Source of the DNA: Strongylocentrotus droebachiensis
Lineage: Eukaryota; Echinodermata; Echinoidea; Camarodonta; Strongylocentrotidae
Reading direction: 5' to 3'
Assembly: GCA_035222895.1 (NCBI GenBank)
Contig: JAVYIG010000413.1
Location: 219,501 to 283,500, forward strand
DNA: 64,000 bases
Position 1 is the stretch's first letter, and every line of letters starts with the position of its first letter. The notes under the pieces were generated by a model. It made no database searches. It saw only the letters and a list, made by a program, of their open reading frames with translations, and had not been told where the DNA came from. A program made the translations under genes and the position numbers. Positions 1 to 12,900 of the stretch are shown one piece after another.

Positions 1-150
1 TACTTTGATGTGATGTGAAGGAATTACCAATAATAATTATGAATATTAGTAACTCGTGTGAATGGTTGACGACAATATATATTGTTATGAACCATTCATT
101 TTAATGGCAAACATGGTAGAAGAGAAGAAGGTTTGAGTTTCTTTAAATAC

Positions 151-2551
151 CTTTCCATTCTGCATTCCAAATAGTTCTTAGACTCCAGTCTGCACTTGTG
201 ATTATCATGGTTATTCTCTCTCAGGCAATCCATGAAGAGTTCTTTGAATTTTCTGCATTCTCCTGTCAGGAAAACATATACCAATAGACTTTAAATGGGC
301 AATTACAACAAAAAATTGTATTTGGTTTTAAATTGGACCTTAATCTTCTTGAACATGTATTGGTATTCATTTTTTTATATTTGTATCTTTCGTTGTATCT
401 ATCTCCCATACTCCCATAGGCATTGATAGACCACAGACGCACATAGTTTGCAAGAATCTTCAGTCAATTGAAGGAGGCAAACTTAATCATTATAAGAAGA
501 CCCGATTAAAATAAATAGACCATAGTATTTACAACAGCTATCTCATGATGGTGGCAAATTTTCTAGCCAGAATCATGCAGTAACGATAATGGGCTCTACA
601 CATTTAGCGCATGCGCAGATCGAATCAGATCGTTCATCCGATCTCGGCAAATTACAGCCTTATTTTACTAAATTGGCGCCGACAATGGCCCTTCTTATTG
701 GCTATCGCTGTTCTCCATTCACTCAATGCCATAATATATTTGAGAGCAAGCTTGCGATTTTCTGGGTTTTTTTTATACCAAAATTCTGATATTTCAGTCA
801 AACCCTCTATTTGTTATGATTTTTTTCACTCTTTGCTTTGCTGGTGTGGGTACATGCATGACTCAAGTCTTATCAAGATCTCAAAGAAACTACAAAATCG
901 GATTCCATTCCATGATTTCTCTGTTTTTCTATCTGAGCCAAGGCCAAGGTGGACAAACTTTTTTCTTTTGTCTGTTACAAAGGAGCACTTTTAGAATACC
1001 CCACCACAACAATTGACATCTCTAGAAGATACAACAAAAAAGATTTTGTTTTTGTTTTTTGGAATACCACCCCAGTAGACCGAATTTTCCGTCTCTTTCG
1101 TTCGTTAGCCTCTTATTGGGGTAGGGTCGGCCGGCTCTCTCTTTAGAGACGGAAACCGTTTAATCACATGTCCTTGCTAACGCCACGACCAACTCTGGTC
1201 GTAGCGTTTTGCCCCCAAAATCCCCCAAAATGTCATTTTACCTCGTGTATATCCAAATGTAAATTAGGCCTAGGGTATAATAATTCGGTTCCACTTACTA
1301 ACTTGCTTGAAATAATCCGTTTAATGGTCCCTTTTAAGGAAATTATGGGTCTAAATTGACAGCCGTGTTGAAAATCTTGCAAGTCGTGTTAAACTCTCGC
1401 TGCCGGAGTCATCTAAATCAATCTCATCCCTTCTAGTCTACGCCGAAGGCAAAATGATTATGAAAGAAAAACTGTGATAACGCCATTACGAACGTGTAGA
1501 TGGCGCACAGTTTTTCCTTCATAATCATTTTGCCTTCGGCGTAGACTAGAAGGGATGAGATTGATTTAGATGACTCCGGCAGCGAGAGTTTAACACGACT
1601 TGCAAGATTTTCAACACGGCTGTCAATTTAGACCCATAATTTCCTTAAAAGGGACCATTAAACGGATTATTTCAAGCAAGTTAGTAAGTGGAACCGAATT
1701 ATTATACCCTAGGCCTAATTTACATTTGGATATACACGAGGTAAAATGACATTTTGGGGGATTTTGGGGGCAAAACGCTACGACCAGAGTTGGTCGTGGC
1801 GTTAGCAAGGACATGTGATTAAACGGTTTCCGTCTCTAAAGAGAGAGCCGGCCGACCCTACCCCAATAAGAGGCTAACGAACGAAAGAGACGGAAAATTC
1901 GGTCTACCACCCCAGCAGCACTACAGCAAAGCATAGAGAGTCAATTGCTAATGCGTATTGACCTCTAGCACTGCACTATGTGTTAATAATAATAGGCAGC
2001 ATTTGAATACATGAATAGTCAATACACTCACAACACTCAAATGCACACAATTATGCCGATGCGGCTGTTCGCCAAGTTTGACAGTAGACTCACAATTTGA
2101 ATTTTTAAAATTATTCTTTCTAACATCGGAAAGTTGGAAAAAAATTGTATTTTACTACTATTTAGGTGACCTCAATTGTCACTAAAGTACCGATTTTGAG
2201 TGAAATTAGTTGAGTTTTGTACAGTGGTGTTTGAAGTGTTTAAAAATCAATAGCACAGCTTTTAATACACAGCCATGATAGTAATGCACCTAATCCTATG
2301 TGTGCCCAGGCCCAGCACACATTCAAATTCAAATTTGAATACCACCTCGAATGCAACACATGGGACCGAAGCGAAAATGAGGCAGCAGATCAAGCAAGAA
2401 ACTTAACTAGTCTAGGCCTATGAATGACTGGAATCAAAGAGAGTTGAAAATTTTGTGAAAGCGCCTTACCCTCGTGATCTAAAGGGAAACTTCCCTTTTC
2501 TGGTGCTCTTGGTTTAAAGCTTTTCACACCAAAGTTCATTGCAGTCGACAT
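151..2551 (-). CDS. COX19: COX19, cytochrome c oxidase assembly factor (partial, 3' end off window)
   Basis: Small twin-CX9C protein of the mitochondrial intermembrane space that supports copper handling during cytochrome c oxidase assembly. Exon 1 is 2470-2551 (ATG at 2551, donor GTAAGG). Exon 2 is 151-262 (acceptor CAG, donor GTATTT). The split codon rebuilds a glycine, so the join is in frame. Exon 1 gives [20 protein letters not shown] followed by SFPLDHE, the conserved COX19 N-terminus. Exon 2 carries two CX9C motifs ([11 protein letters not shown] and [11 protein letters not shown]) and the ECRMER signature. The two exons encode about 64 of the usual ~90 residues; the short last exon should lie left of base 1. 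An upstream in-frame ATG at 2602 is ignored because family homology starts at 2551. The 2.2-kb intron hosts a foldback transposon. Confidence 0.93.
1067..1915. mobile_element. Foldback DNA transposon with 9-bp target duplication (MULE/foldback-like)
   Basis: The element occupies 1076-1906, starts TAGACCGAATTTTCC and ends with the reverse complement. The left arm (1076-1476) and right arm (1506-1906) are almost identical over 400 bp, and a short loop contains a small CGCCAT/ATGGCG hairpin. Direct repeats CCACCCCAG at 1067-1075 and 1907-1915 are the target-site duplication. A 9-bp duplication with very long inverted repeats is typical of Mutator-like and foldback elements. It has no transposase and sits in the COX19 intron. 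Confidence 0.85.
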
Positions 2552-2617
2552 GATGATGAAGACAAAATATTCAACTGTTGATTGGTCCTGTTGATTACGC
2601 AATCACTCGGGGTGGGG

Positions 2618-2625
2618 TGACGTCA
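2618..2625. promoter_or_regulatory. Palindromic CRE/ATF site upstream of COX19
   Basis: Perfect TGACGTCA about 67 bp upstream of the COX19 start codon. An inverted CCAAT (ATTGG on the plus strand, 2581-2585) lies between it and the ATG. Both are common in promoters of housekeeping mitochondrial genes. The sites are seen; their use as promoter elements is inferred. Confidence 0.45.
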
Positions 2626-2664
2626 CATCCACGGTACTCGTGTGTACTGCACTGTACTGTACGT

Positions 2665-2866
2665 AGGTACGGTGTGTGTGTGTAATTGGGTTTTTACAGA
2701 CGTGTATCAATCAGATATGATTATTTACGTCTGGGGACCGACCTTTAAACGTCACCATCCGAAAGACGTGACTCAGTTTCGAACCTGCGTCCTCGGCTGA
2801 ATCAGTTTGTAACTTCCACTGTTAGCTGGATTACAGGCGCACGCCACAACGCCTAGTCGTTGTTGG
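2665..2866 (-). mobile_element. SINE-like repeat with 7SL-like head
   Basis: On the minus strand, 2855-2822 reads GTGGCGTGCGCCTGTAATCC followed by AGCTA, very close to the start of SRP (7SL) RNA and Alu. This is followed by a box-B-like GGTTCGAAACTGAG and a body containing GTCTTTCGGATGGTGACG, and it ends beside a (TG)n run. A second copy of the body alone lies on the plus strand near 19,425. SINE identity is inferred from this recurrence and the pol III-like boxes. Confidence 0.5.
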
Positions 2867-2929
2867 TTGTATTTATGGCGTTCAGTCAAATTTGACTAGC
2901 TGGTTCATAGGGGCAGATCGAGGCGCCGA

Positions 2930-3180
2930 GCGACTTCCAAAGTGGGGGGAGGGGAGGGGGCACCAACAAAAAAGTGTACTTTCTGGAAGAAAAAAAAGGG
3001 CACCTTCAAAAGGAAATCTCAAAGCGAAAATATACTTTTTTTAGACATTGGTATACTATATTGTGGTGGCTGCCTACATTATCAGGGACGATTTCAATAT
3101 TTGTTTTCTCTTTATATACATCATATAAGATATTGCTTAAGCATCATACTTTGCAGTTGGGTGTGATGGTCTGAAATTCA
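2930..3180 (+). repeat. Left arm of inverted repeat pair (partner at 5485-5745)
   Basis: The segment from the GGGGGCACCA region to TTGCAGTTGGGTGTGATGG reappears in reverse complement at 5485-5745, diverged by substitutions and small indels. Shared landmarks include TTTAGACATTGGTATA and ACATTATCAGGGA. The two arms enclose the GGGGCACTTAT satellite, so the block may be one old transposon of about 2.8 kb. Confidence 0.6.
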
Positions 3181-3379
3181 TTTGCGAGCGAGAAAAGTGA
3201 GCGAGGACAATTTTAAAGATTTGTGAGGACATCTTATAAAGAGCCGGAAAAGCCCAATCCTAGTGATGGGGTTAATTATAAGCACATTCTCATAACGGAA
3301 GACTGAACAGACCTTTGATAAGTTACATAATCATAACTTCTATAACTACAAGCTAGCATAGCCAGCGAGCTTTGGGGGC

Positions 3380-4265
3380 AATTGCTCTTAGTTGCCTGAA
3401 ATTAGGGGCACGTTTAATGATGAGAGAAAAAGGGGCACTTATCAAAAAGGATAAGACACTTATTGGAAAAGAAAAGGAGCAAGTGTCAAAGCTAAAGGCT
3501 AATTATCAGAGGTGAAAATGGGCCACTTATTACACCTAAAAAAAGAGGCACGCACCAGGGATGAAAATGGATTTTATGACAATGGAAAATAGGCATTTGT
3601 CGACGGAAAAGAGGCACCCATCAGAATTTGATAGGGACATTTTTTAGAAAGGAAAAAGGGGCACATATTGTAAAAAGGGTTATTATCAGAAGTGAAAATT
3701 GAGGGGCACTTATCGCATCTGAAAAGGGACACTGACCATACATGAAAAGAGGCACTTATGACAATGACAAAGGGGCACTAATGATAAAGGAAATGTCCTT
3801 TTGTTGAAAGAATAGGGGCACCGATCAGATTTTAATAGGGGCATTTATTGGAGGTGAAAGGGGGCTTTTAAGAGAAGGGGGAAGTGGCACTTATAAGAAG
3901 GAAAAAGAGCATTTATTAGGAAATTGTCAAAGCAAAAGGGAAACCTATTATATTTGAATGGGGCAATGATCAGAGGAGAAGGGGGCGCTTATCAGAAGCG
4001 AAAAGGGGCGCTTATCGTACCTGAAAAGGGGAACTTACTAGAGATTAAACAAGGCACTTATGTGAATGGAAAACGGACACTTATTGCAAAAGAAAATGGG
4101 AACTTGTCAAAGGAAAAGGGGTACGTGTCAAAATAAAAGGGGCACTTATCAGAGGTGGAGAGGAGAAGGGGAACTTAAACAAATGAATAGGGGCACTTGT
4201 CAAAGTAAAAGGGCACTTTTCCCATGAAAAGTGGGCACTTGAAAAAGTAGGGGCACTGTGCCCCC
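3380..4265 (+). repeat. Degenerate GGGGCACTTAT satellite
   Basis: Irregular tandem repetition of units of roughly 15-40 bp built on AAAAGGGGCACTTATCA, with frequent indels and interruptions. It ends in a GTGCCCCCTG plus C-run junction. No coding potential is credible; short reading frames here are repetitive. Confidence 0.75.
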
Positions 4266-4301
4266 TGCCCCCCCCCCCCCGCGAGCACCACCTCTGCCTG
4301 G

Positions 4302-4432
4302 GGGTAGTCGTCCAGGGGGAAGTTGTCCTATAGGGGGGTAGTCGTCCTAGAGGGTTGTTGCCCTAGGGGGTAGTTGTCCTTATAGGGGGTAGTTATCCGG
4401 GGGTGGTTGTCGATTCAGGAGGATAGGTGTCC
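4302..4432 (+). repeat. GGGGGTAGTTGTCC minisatellite, copy 1 (partial)
   Basis: About eight diverged units of GGGGGTAGTTGTCCTA, ending GGATAGGTGTCC. The same unit and end motif recur at 10721-11300 and 30120-30594. Confidence 0.75.
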
Positions 4433-4693
4433 TAAAACCCGTTAGATCTTCAGTAGATCAAAATGGATGCCCACGATACCGACCCAGACCAACCAAGTCT
4501 CACGCCTGTAGCTGGTTCCTTATATTTTATTCTGCATATAGTAGTAGAATAGTAACTGTTCATTACTTGTTGTAAACACTACATGACTTTGTACATCATA
4601 TAAAAAAAGATCAAATTCGAAATGTAATTCTCTTTTTCTCTCAAAGAGAGGAATTATGATGGCTGTGCATTAAACCCATTTGGAAGTGTACAG

Positions 4694-4718
4694 CCCCCCC
4701 CCCCGGGGGGGGGGGGGG
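4694..4718. repeat. C11-G14 homopolymer palindrome
   Basis: A run of 11 C is followed directly by 14 G. It can form a perfect GC hairpin, but such tracts are also common places for sequencing or assembly error. Confidence 0.7.
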
Positions 4719-5484
4719 CGTCGCTTGACCTTTCTCAGTGGGGTGGGGGGAATAGAGGCCACAGATTACCGACAAAAATAGCCACCAATAACCGACAAAT
4801 ATATTAATGCCAATGTCCCAATGTTTACAAATTTAACCCTATAAACCCGGGGCCAGGAGCTAAATTATATTTCAGTTTTCCCCCTCCCCCGCGGCAGCCC
4901 CTGGCACTTCATTAAATTGTCAAAAAAAGAAGACGATTCGTTGTACCGTTCCTGACTCTTTAATTCTTGTTTCGCCCCTCCCGCGCGAAGCGCAGAAGCT
5001 ATGACGTGCATTTAATTAGAGAAAGAAGACGATTCGTTGTACCGTTCTCGACTCTTATTAATCCTTGTCTAAATTGTCTAGAACTCCCTGGGGCTCCGCC
5101 CCAAGATACCCGGTAAAGGCACTTCCTGCACCCCGTCCGCAAAGATAGAAGTGGTTCCCATAGCAACCTTTTGTTGTATAACATTGGAGAGTTTTATGTA
5201 GTTTAAGCTTCAAATAACCACCCCCGTGGACCTTTTGTCATTTACACAATAATTTTCTTGCTGTCCCACTTTTCCTTTTTCCATAACATACGTCCCTAAG
5301 AAGCAACTTTTCATTTATTTCCCCCAGAGCTCGCTTGTATTTATAATTGGTTTAACTGTGCTATTTAGGAGATGTATTTTCAGTTTTCCATGATTCATTG
5401 GGCTTAAAACCCATCAGATTTGTTGTTGTTGTTCTCATCATGAAACCTTTTGCGCTGCAACGTCACAAATCTTTAAATTTTCTC

Positions 5485-5745
5485 AATATTCAGACCACCA
5501 CACCCAATTGCAAAGTATGATTCTTAAACAGTATATTGAACCATGTCAAGAGAGAAACAAATATTGGAATCATCCCTGATAATGTAATCACAATCATGAA
5601 AATGTAGGGGTATATACCAATGTCTAAATATGGTAGATTTACATGTTGATGTTTCCCTAGTATAATGTGGCCCTTATATTCCAGAAAGTGCCCTATTTTG
5701 CTAGTGCACCCCCGGCCCATTTTGGAAAATGCTCAACCGCGCCTG
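5485..5745 (-). repeat. Right arm of inverted repeat pair (partner at 2930-3180)
   Basis: Reverse-complement relative of 2930-3180, sharing a TTGCAATTGGGTGTGGTGG end and a TTTAGACATTGGTATA block on the minus strand. Between this and 4432 I see only AT-rich sequence and short G/C runs. Confidence 0.6.
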
Positions 5746-6059
5746 TTTGTGCTTAACCTTTTTTTAAAATTTAGCTTTGATTCAACTCATACTCCCGATC
5801 CTCTATCGTCGAGTCCGAAGACTGAAAGGTCCTTTATATTTAACGATATTACACGATATTTGGTTTACAGTTTATTAAAATACTGAACCTGGCAGCCCGT
5901 AGGCTGAATTTCATTCAGTTTAGATGATGATAAAATCAACTGAACTTGCTCATCAATGTTGTAACAATTATCATACAATACGGCAATAAATTAAAAAAAA
6001 CCAAAAAAAAACAGTATTCTTAAAACAGGGTCTAACTATGTACACATAATATTGCACTG

Positions 6060-6236
6060 AGAGCAAAAAAGGAGAGTAGAAGGAGAATAGGAGAAAAGAA
6101 GAGTTAGAGAAGAAGGAATCGAGAGGAGGATAATGGAAAACGAAGTAAAATGGAAGAAACAGGGAACTGGGAGACTGAGAAGGGGGGGGGGGGGGGGGGG
6201 CTAGAAAGAGGCCGGCGGGGAGAGAGAGAGAATTAG
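6060..6236 (+). repeat. Purine-rich GA/G tract
   Basis: Strand-asymmetric AGGAGAA/GAGAGA sequence including a run of about 19 G near 6182-6200. Low complexity with no gene signal. The rest of 5746-6640 holds no recognisable feature beyond another GA run near 6497-6520. Confidence 0.7.
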
Positions 6237-6669
6237 AGGAAGTATAATCACTGTGTATGAAAAATTACAGTTCTAGTTTTACTTTTTACGAAATGGGAAT
6301 GCACATAATACGGAATAATGCGTAAACTATCAAAATATCACACTAGAGATTTAAACATATTTCAAAATCAGACTTTGAACATGTATTGAGTGAATTTCAA
6401 TCATGGTATCTTACTGAAGAAGGTGAAAGATAATTTCAATCAGACAAGGGAGGAGTCGAAGATGGGAAGATTGAAAGAAAAAGGTAAGGGAGCGAAAGAG
6501 AAAGAGAGAGAGAGAGAGAGAAGAGTTGATCTTTATTATTATAATTTCAGTGTTGTTTTGGTTGTTTTCATCCCCATAAATTCTTAAGGGCCTTCCATCA
6601 AAATAGGAGGGACGCTGACCTTTCATCCTACACTTTAGATTAGATGAAGGATTTTCTCCCTTTTTTTCC

Positions 6670-6934
6670 ATTAGAAAAGGGGTCACGCCCCTTTTGCCAC
6701 GCCCCCTTCTTCGCCTCTTGCTTTGTGACTGTGGATCTCGATCTCGCGCTTACGTCACGTACGTACGCGCGCTCGTCAATTATTTCCCCGAAGTGTTATA
6801 ATTGTAAACAGCTCTCAACGAGATGGTTGTGATGGAGGGAATTGTTAATAACGTTGTCCGCTGTCATATCTTTGATATTAAATATTGAAATATCACGGAA
6901 TTAAGATAATACCACATTTGAAAATTAGATAAAT
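6670..6934 (+). promoter_or_regulatory. Probable IDO promoter/5' UTR region
   Basis: The 260 bp before the start codon contain GC-box-like sequences (CACGCCCC and CCACGCCCCC near 6674-6706) and a CpG-rich CACGTACGTACGCGCGC patch, unusual in this AT-rich window. No convincing TATA box. The transcription start is not determinable by eye. Confidence 0.35.
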
Positions 6935-9900
6935 ATGGAAAAGAACCGTGAGAACAGATATGCAGGTATCCCAAGACTCGAAGATTACAGCGCTTCACCG
7001 ACATTCGGGTTCGTCGAAGAATCTCCATCGGTAAGCTAATTTCAATTCTAGCCGAAACTGCGGTGGAGCTTTAAGTATGAATATGAGCTGTGAGCTGTGC
7101 TTGTCTATGGCCTTTTGTATGGGTCTGTGCATTCCAGAGAGTGCTTCTGCTCTCGGCATAATTTATATTGGATGCACACACGATGTCAATTATATATTTG
7201 ACAAAACCTTAGGCTAGGGGCAAACCGTCTCGACTCGCACTGTACTCTATTGTAGTTGTTTATGAGCCGTATTACAGCTGGATGCCTGCAGTCAATTATG
7301 AATCCTATTCATGCTTGTAAACGTAAGGTTTCCAATATTAGACAGAAATAACCGTCTGGTATGGGTCATTTCTTTAATTAAACTGACATTTGTTGACATT
7401 CCCCATACACGTACATGTATAGAGGCGGTCAGAGAAGCCAGATGCAATCTCAGCGGAACAACCGTTGATATCAGAGACTGAAGCTTTCGGTCTACCAAAA
7501 ACTAAGCTTTATTTTCCTGATCAATGAATGAATGACTGCTTATAGCTATAGTGCTTTCTATGAAAATTTGAATATGAACCTTTTGAACATCTGCTACAAC
7601 TGAATTTCCTTTTATTTATTTATTTTGATAAGAAGAGAGGTATATACTTCTTATTTTTCAAATAAGAAGTGAAGCATGACACAAGTCTTAAATCATTGCA
7701 GAATTATCTTTGTTTTTGCTGAACTCCTATTCTCTGACGTCTTTTAAGAGCAACCTTAAATTCCATTTATTCAATTGTGCGTTTTGAAGACAGACATTTA
7801 TTCATTCTTTCATTTTTGTATTTTGTTTTTTCTTCTGTAAATGTACACAATTCCTTTGTTATGATGTAATGTGTGCCCTAATATTTTAGCGCCTTGAGGA
7901 TTTAATTTAGAATGGATAATGGCGCGCTATACACTGTATAAATCTCATGTACTATTAACAATATTATTATTATTATATATTAAAGACTTTTGTCAATCAT
8001 CTGATATTTTGTGGGGAGGCGCAAACAAGTGAAAAAAGAAGGAAGAGCATCGCGTTTTTGGAAAAAGAAAATAGAAAACTTAAAATAGATTATTAGGTTT
8101 TCCCTCTTTCTTTCTTCTTTTTTTTTGGGGGGGGGGGAAGGTGGGGGAATGGGGAAGGAGCACATGCCTTATGTAGTATATGTACACCATTGATCCGCCA
8201 CTGCTTTTAAGAATATACTGAAATTTGTTATGATTAAAGCTCATAAAATATAACAGTACCTGATAACTATAATGCTACCTTTTTCTTTTTGTTTCAGCTG
8301 AATCTCCCTGAATACTTCCAGCGATGGGTTGAACTGGCCACTCATACTGAAGAGCTGATCAGGAGTGGTCAGATCAGGCAAGAGGTTCACCAGGTAAGTG
8401 GGGCATTTTCTTTACAGGGTATTATAGCCCTCATACACGAGAGCAGTACGTAAGCAATTGGTCGGATGCCTGCAAGAAGGCCGTAACAGCTACAGTATAT
8501 GTATTGTCTATGAGAGGAATGGCCTTCTTTGCAGGCAGTCAATGAATTTAGATTTCGAAAACTTCAAAAGAGTTTGGGTGAATTGACAAAGAGCTCTGGT
8601 ATAAAACACATTTAGAATACTTAAATATTGCTGTGGGAAAGTCACACTTTTGCCACTCTTCTTCCTAAAAGAGCTCCCACAAACAGAAGTAATTCTTTTG
8701 GTTTTTCCGCTGACTGACAGGCTGCGACAGCCAACAAGACTTGTAGTAAACAAGATGGACAATGGCTGGCCTTCTGGCAGGCCTTTAAAAAAGTTTTTTG
8801 AGGCCTGAGGGTTCATTTGACCGACGGCCTACAAGACCAACATCAGTTTGGCAAGCCTTCTGAAAAGTTAGTTGGGAGCCCCAAATTCGCCAAAAATTTG
8901 ATGGCAAAATTTCATATAATGTGAAAGAGGATGTCATTTAAGACACATTTCTGCAAAGATTTCCCCCCAAAAATTGTGTTTGAAGACAAATATCAATTGA
9001 TAAAAGAATACATAATTTAGGTTTTCTGTTGTACGCAGAAAAGCTAAAATTTGTATTCTTTCATCAAAAATCGACTTCAAACACATTTGTTTTGAAAATC
9101 CTTGCAGAAATGTGTCTTACATGTAAGTGACATCCTCTTTCACATGATGCTGATAAAATTTCAGAGAAATTTTGCCATCACATTTTTGGGGCTCCCAACA
9201 CTTTAGAGGGGCTTTGAAAGCATTTAGAAATTTCACTTTAAAGCCCCACTGTCCTACTTGTATATCTACTTGCTCCCTCCTTATAGAAAACTTCCCCAAT
9301 CGGTGCCTGTTGGTCCCCCATTTTTTTTTTCTTATGTTAGTTGAGAGCTGAGTTAATGAGATAGCCATCTGTCAGTGACCTTGCTGTGTGGTCTAATCCC
9401 TTCTGGGCCAGTAGTATTGACGGTCTTTAATTTAGAAATGCAGTGTTTTAAATGTGCCAACCCAAAGGGTACACTTTCTTCTTTTGCTGAACAAGTGCAC
9501 TGTACATTAAATCAAGAAAACAAGAGTGTGTGTTGACTCTGTGTGTACGTGTGTACATGAAAGAGGGGAGGGGGAGGGGGGGGGGGATTGAGGGAAGATC
9601 ATTTACTATGAACACATAACCTGACTGTATGATGTATCAGTAATAGTAATTTTGATGCAGCCGTATTTTATTGTTAATAAATAAATTATATTCTAGGTAT
9701 TATCCTTTAGTTTCGTATGAAATATCTATCATTTTACCCTTTTGATATTTAGTGACATTTAATTGAACTATCTCAAGGATTTTAAAATCTCAACCATTTT
9801 AATGATTATTTACTGATATGTATATCGTCGGCCGGCTGGCAGAAGGGCATTAGTGCGCGAGCGACTCCAAAAATACTTTTCTAATTATTCACATTTAATA

Positions 9901-12900
9901 ATTTGTTTTATATTTAAACTGCTTTCTGTCCCGAAAATTGATTTAAAACTTAAAAGACTAATAGAAATGTTATAGTAGAACACGGCCACAATTTTTTGTT
10001 TGGAAATAAGTCAGGTTTATAAAAGTTTGAGGCGATTTAGTGCTAATGCCATTCTGCTTAACGCTTCGTTTTTTACCTGAAATTCGAGCTAACGCCCTTC
10101 TGCCACCCAGGCGACGATATATATGCTAAAACACTAACAGTCCTCCCATACAAGAAGAATTTATTTCTAAATTTTTGCCCTTGTGCCTTTGTGCATTTTC
10201 TCAAACTCTGAGCAGAAATCTATACTTTCTTATATACATTAATATATTCATTATGTAAGGAAAACACCTAGATACCATAGCTTTGTCACCTCTTGTGGAA
10301 ATGACTGCAATGCTAAAGGAAATTAGTTTTTGCAAAAGTTGAAAAATATCTTCGCCGGGAATCGAACCTGGGTCGCTGGCTTAGACTATATTGCTTAAAA
10401 AAAAAAATATGCGCCTGACAAAGGAATGAATTAATGAGGGTTGAAAATTTGTCAATATATATCGGTCAATTGAATTTTGTATCGCCGAAGCCACTGGCCT
10501 GTCACTGTAACCATTATGCTCTCATTTCCTTTTGCATTATATACATATCGTGTATATAATTGAATTTTGAAATCCTCAGTCACAATAATAAACAAATTAA
10601 CGTGAATTAATTGTTTCTGACAAACTAAATTGAAACCGTTAATAATGAAGAATTGAACTCTCAAGGAAACTTTTCATTATAACTGTTTTGATTATTATGT
10701 AACATATATACATTGTTTTAGGACACCTACATGTACCCCCTGGACATCCACCCCCCCCCAGATTACCACCCCCTGTCAACTACCCCCTTAGTCTGGGGGT
10801 AGTTGTCCTAGGGGGTAGTTGTCTTAGGGGGTAGTTGTCTTAGGGGGTAGTTGCCTGGGGGTAGTTGTTCTAGGGGGTACATGTAGTTGTTCTAGGGGGT
10901 AGTTGTCCTAGGGGTAGTTGTCCTTGGGGGTAGTTGTCTGGGGCTAGTTGTCTGGGGGGTAGTTGTCCTGGGGGGTTGTTGTCCTAGGGGATAGTTGTCT
11001 GGGGGTAGTTGTCCTGGGGGGTAGTTGTCCTTGGGGGTAGTTGTCCTTGGGGGTAGTTGTCCTGGGGGGTTGTTGTCCTAGGGGATAGTTGTCTGGGGGT
11101 AGTTGTCCTGGGGGGTAGTTGTCTTAGGGGGTAGTTGTCCTAGGGGGTAGTTGTCCTTGGGGGTAGTTGTCCTTGGGGGTAGTTGTCGTTGGGGGTAGTT
11201 GTCTGGGGCTAGTTGTCTGGGGGGTAGTTGTCCTGGGGGGGTAGTTGTCCTAGGGGGTAGTTGTCCGGGGGTAGTTGACTCGGATGTCCAGGGGATACGA
11301 TGTACATGTATATTATGTATACTCTCATTTATTTCACTTACCAGGTATTTATTTTTCACTTATTAATTTATTGTTTATTCGTTCATTTAATCATGCATTC
11401 ATTAATTGATTAATTGAATAATTTATTAATTCAGTCATTAATTTGTTCATTCCTTCATTCATTCCTACATTCATTCTTTCCTCCCTCCCTTCCTTCCTTC
11501 CTATATGTTCGTCCGTTCCTTCCTTCTTTTGTTTCATTTATTCCTTCATTCGTTCCTACCTTCGTTTGTTCGTTCGTTCCTTCCTTTGTTGTTCGTTCGT
11601 TCTTTCATTTATTCATTCATATTTGCTCATTTATTTTTACCAGAACTCTGTTGTTTTAATAATGACCCATGAAAATCAATGTCATGTACATTACATTTAA
11701 CTTGTATAATAATGATAATAATAATAATATGTCTTGTTTACCCAGGGTAGCCTCATCCGTCAGTATTCATACCGTTCTTCCTGAGGGCCCTGCGATCACA
11801 CTATTAACCCGTTCATCGGATTAAGGCTTACCCGCCCACAATGTATGCAATGTATCAGTGTGATAGCATATATGCACAGAAGATTTATTAACATTTCTGC
11901 ATGTAATTAGCAAGTCTATGATTTATTAATTGATGCGTTCTAGTATCTTTGACATGACTATTTGCTGCCGATACTTGATGATTAACAACAAGAATGATTT
12001 TAAGTTAACCCAATCACTACTGTATTCTCTGATTCCCAAGGCTCGTTATAGGGATCAACCGGTTCCAGTAGACAATTGGTTAATCAAATTGTTTCATTTT
12101 TTTCATGGCTTTCTAGCTTCCAGTGCTGGATCACACCCGACTTGATAGCCCCCAGGCTTATAAAGCTGCCATGGTGTGTTTAGTAGCCCTCACACAAGCT
12201 TATGTATGGTGTGAAGGGGAGGATGGAATTCCAGAGGTAATTAGGGCTTAATTAGTTTTCAAGACTTTTGCTATCATTCATTAATTTTGTAATTGTCATG
12301 CCTTTAAAATATAATCCCTATGCTGCAGCATATGTACATGTGAGTGGCCTTGCTAGGGCCCAGCCATTAATTGTGATGGAATCAGCATCATTATAGGGGG
12401 AGGGAACACGGCTCTTACAGGATGATATTCTCAAGAGGAGGATGTGGGATGGAGTTGAATTTGTTACGTTCTATTCCACCTCCTCCTTTTTCTCTCTTTT
12501 AAAGGTACTATGTCCCATTTGCAGGCCAAAAAAAATGAAAAAGTTAAATTCCAACTGCATTTGAAAGATAATACTAATTTAGAACTTCCCTAAAAAAGGT
12601 GGGGCTTGAAAATGTCTTCAAGTGGGAAAATAACGACTATTAGTTGTCAAATCGACTTTAGGGCTATAGAGCCCAAAAGTAATAGTCTTGATTTTCAGAC
12701 AATTGTACCGAATGGTCATACGTTTTATGCTGCGCAAAGATTCAATCAGTTTAATCTTGGCCATCACAAGAAGTGGGTTATTGATGTAGACAAATGCTCA
12801 TGTACCCTTTACAACTCTTTTCATGTATGTTATTACCAAAGAAGAAAAAAAGCCAGTCAGTCACTCAATAGTGTCTGACAGTGAAGTCTAGCAAGTAAAC

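Noticed and set aside
607..616. NRF-1-like GCGCATGCGC palindrome as a COX19 promoter element
   Set aside because: It lies inside the COX19 intron, ~1.9 kb downstream of the start codon; no reason to think it acts as the promoter.
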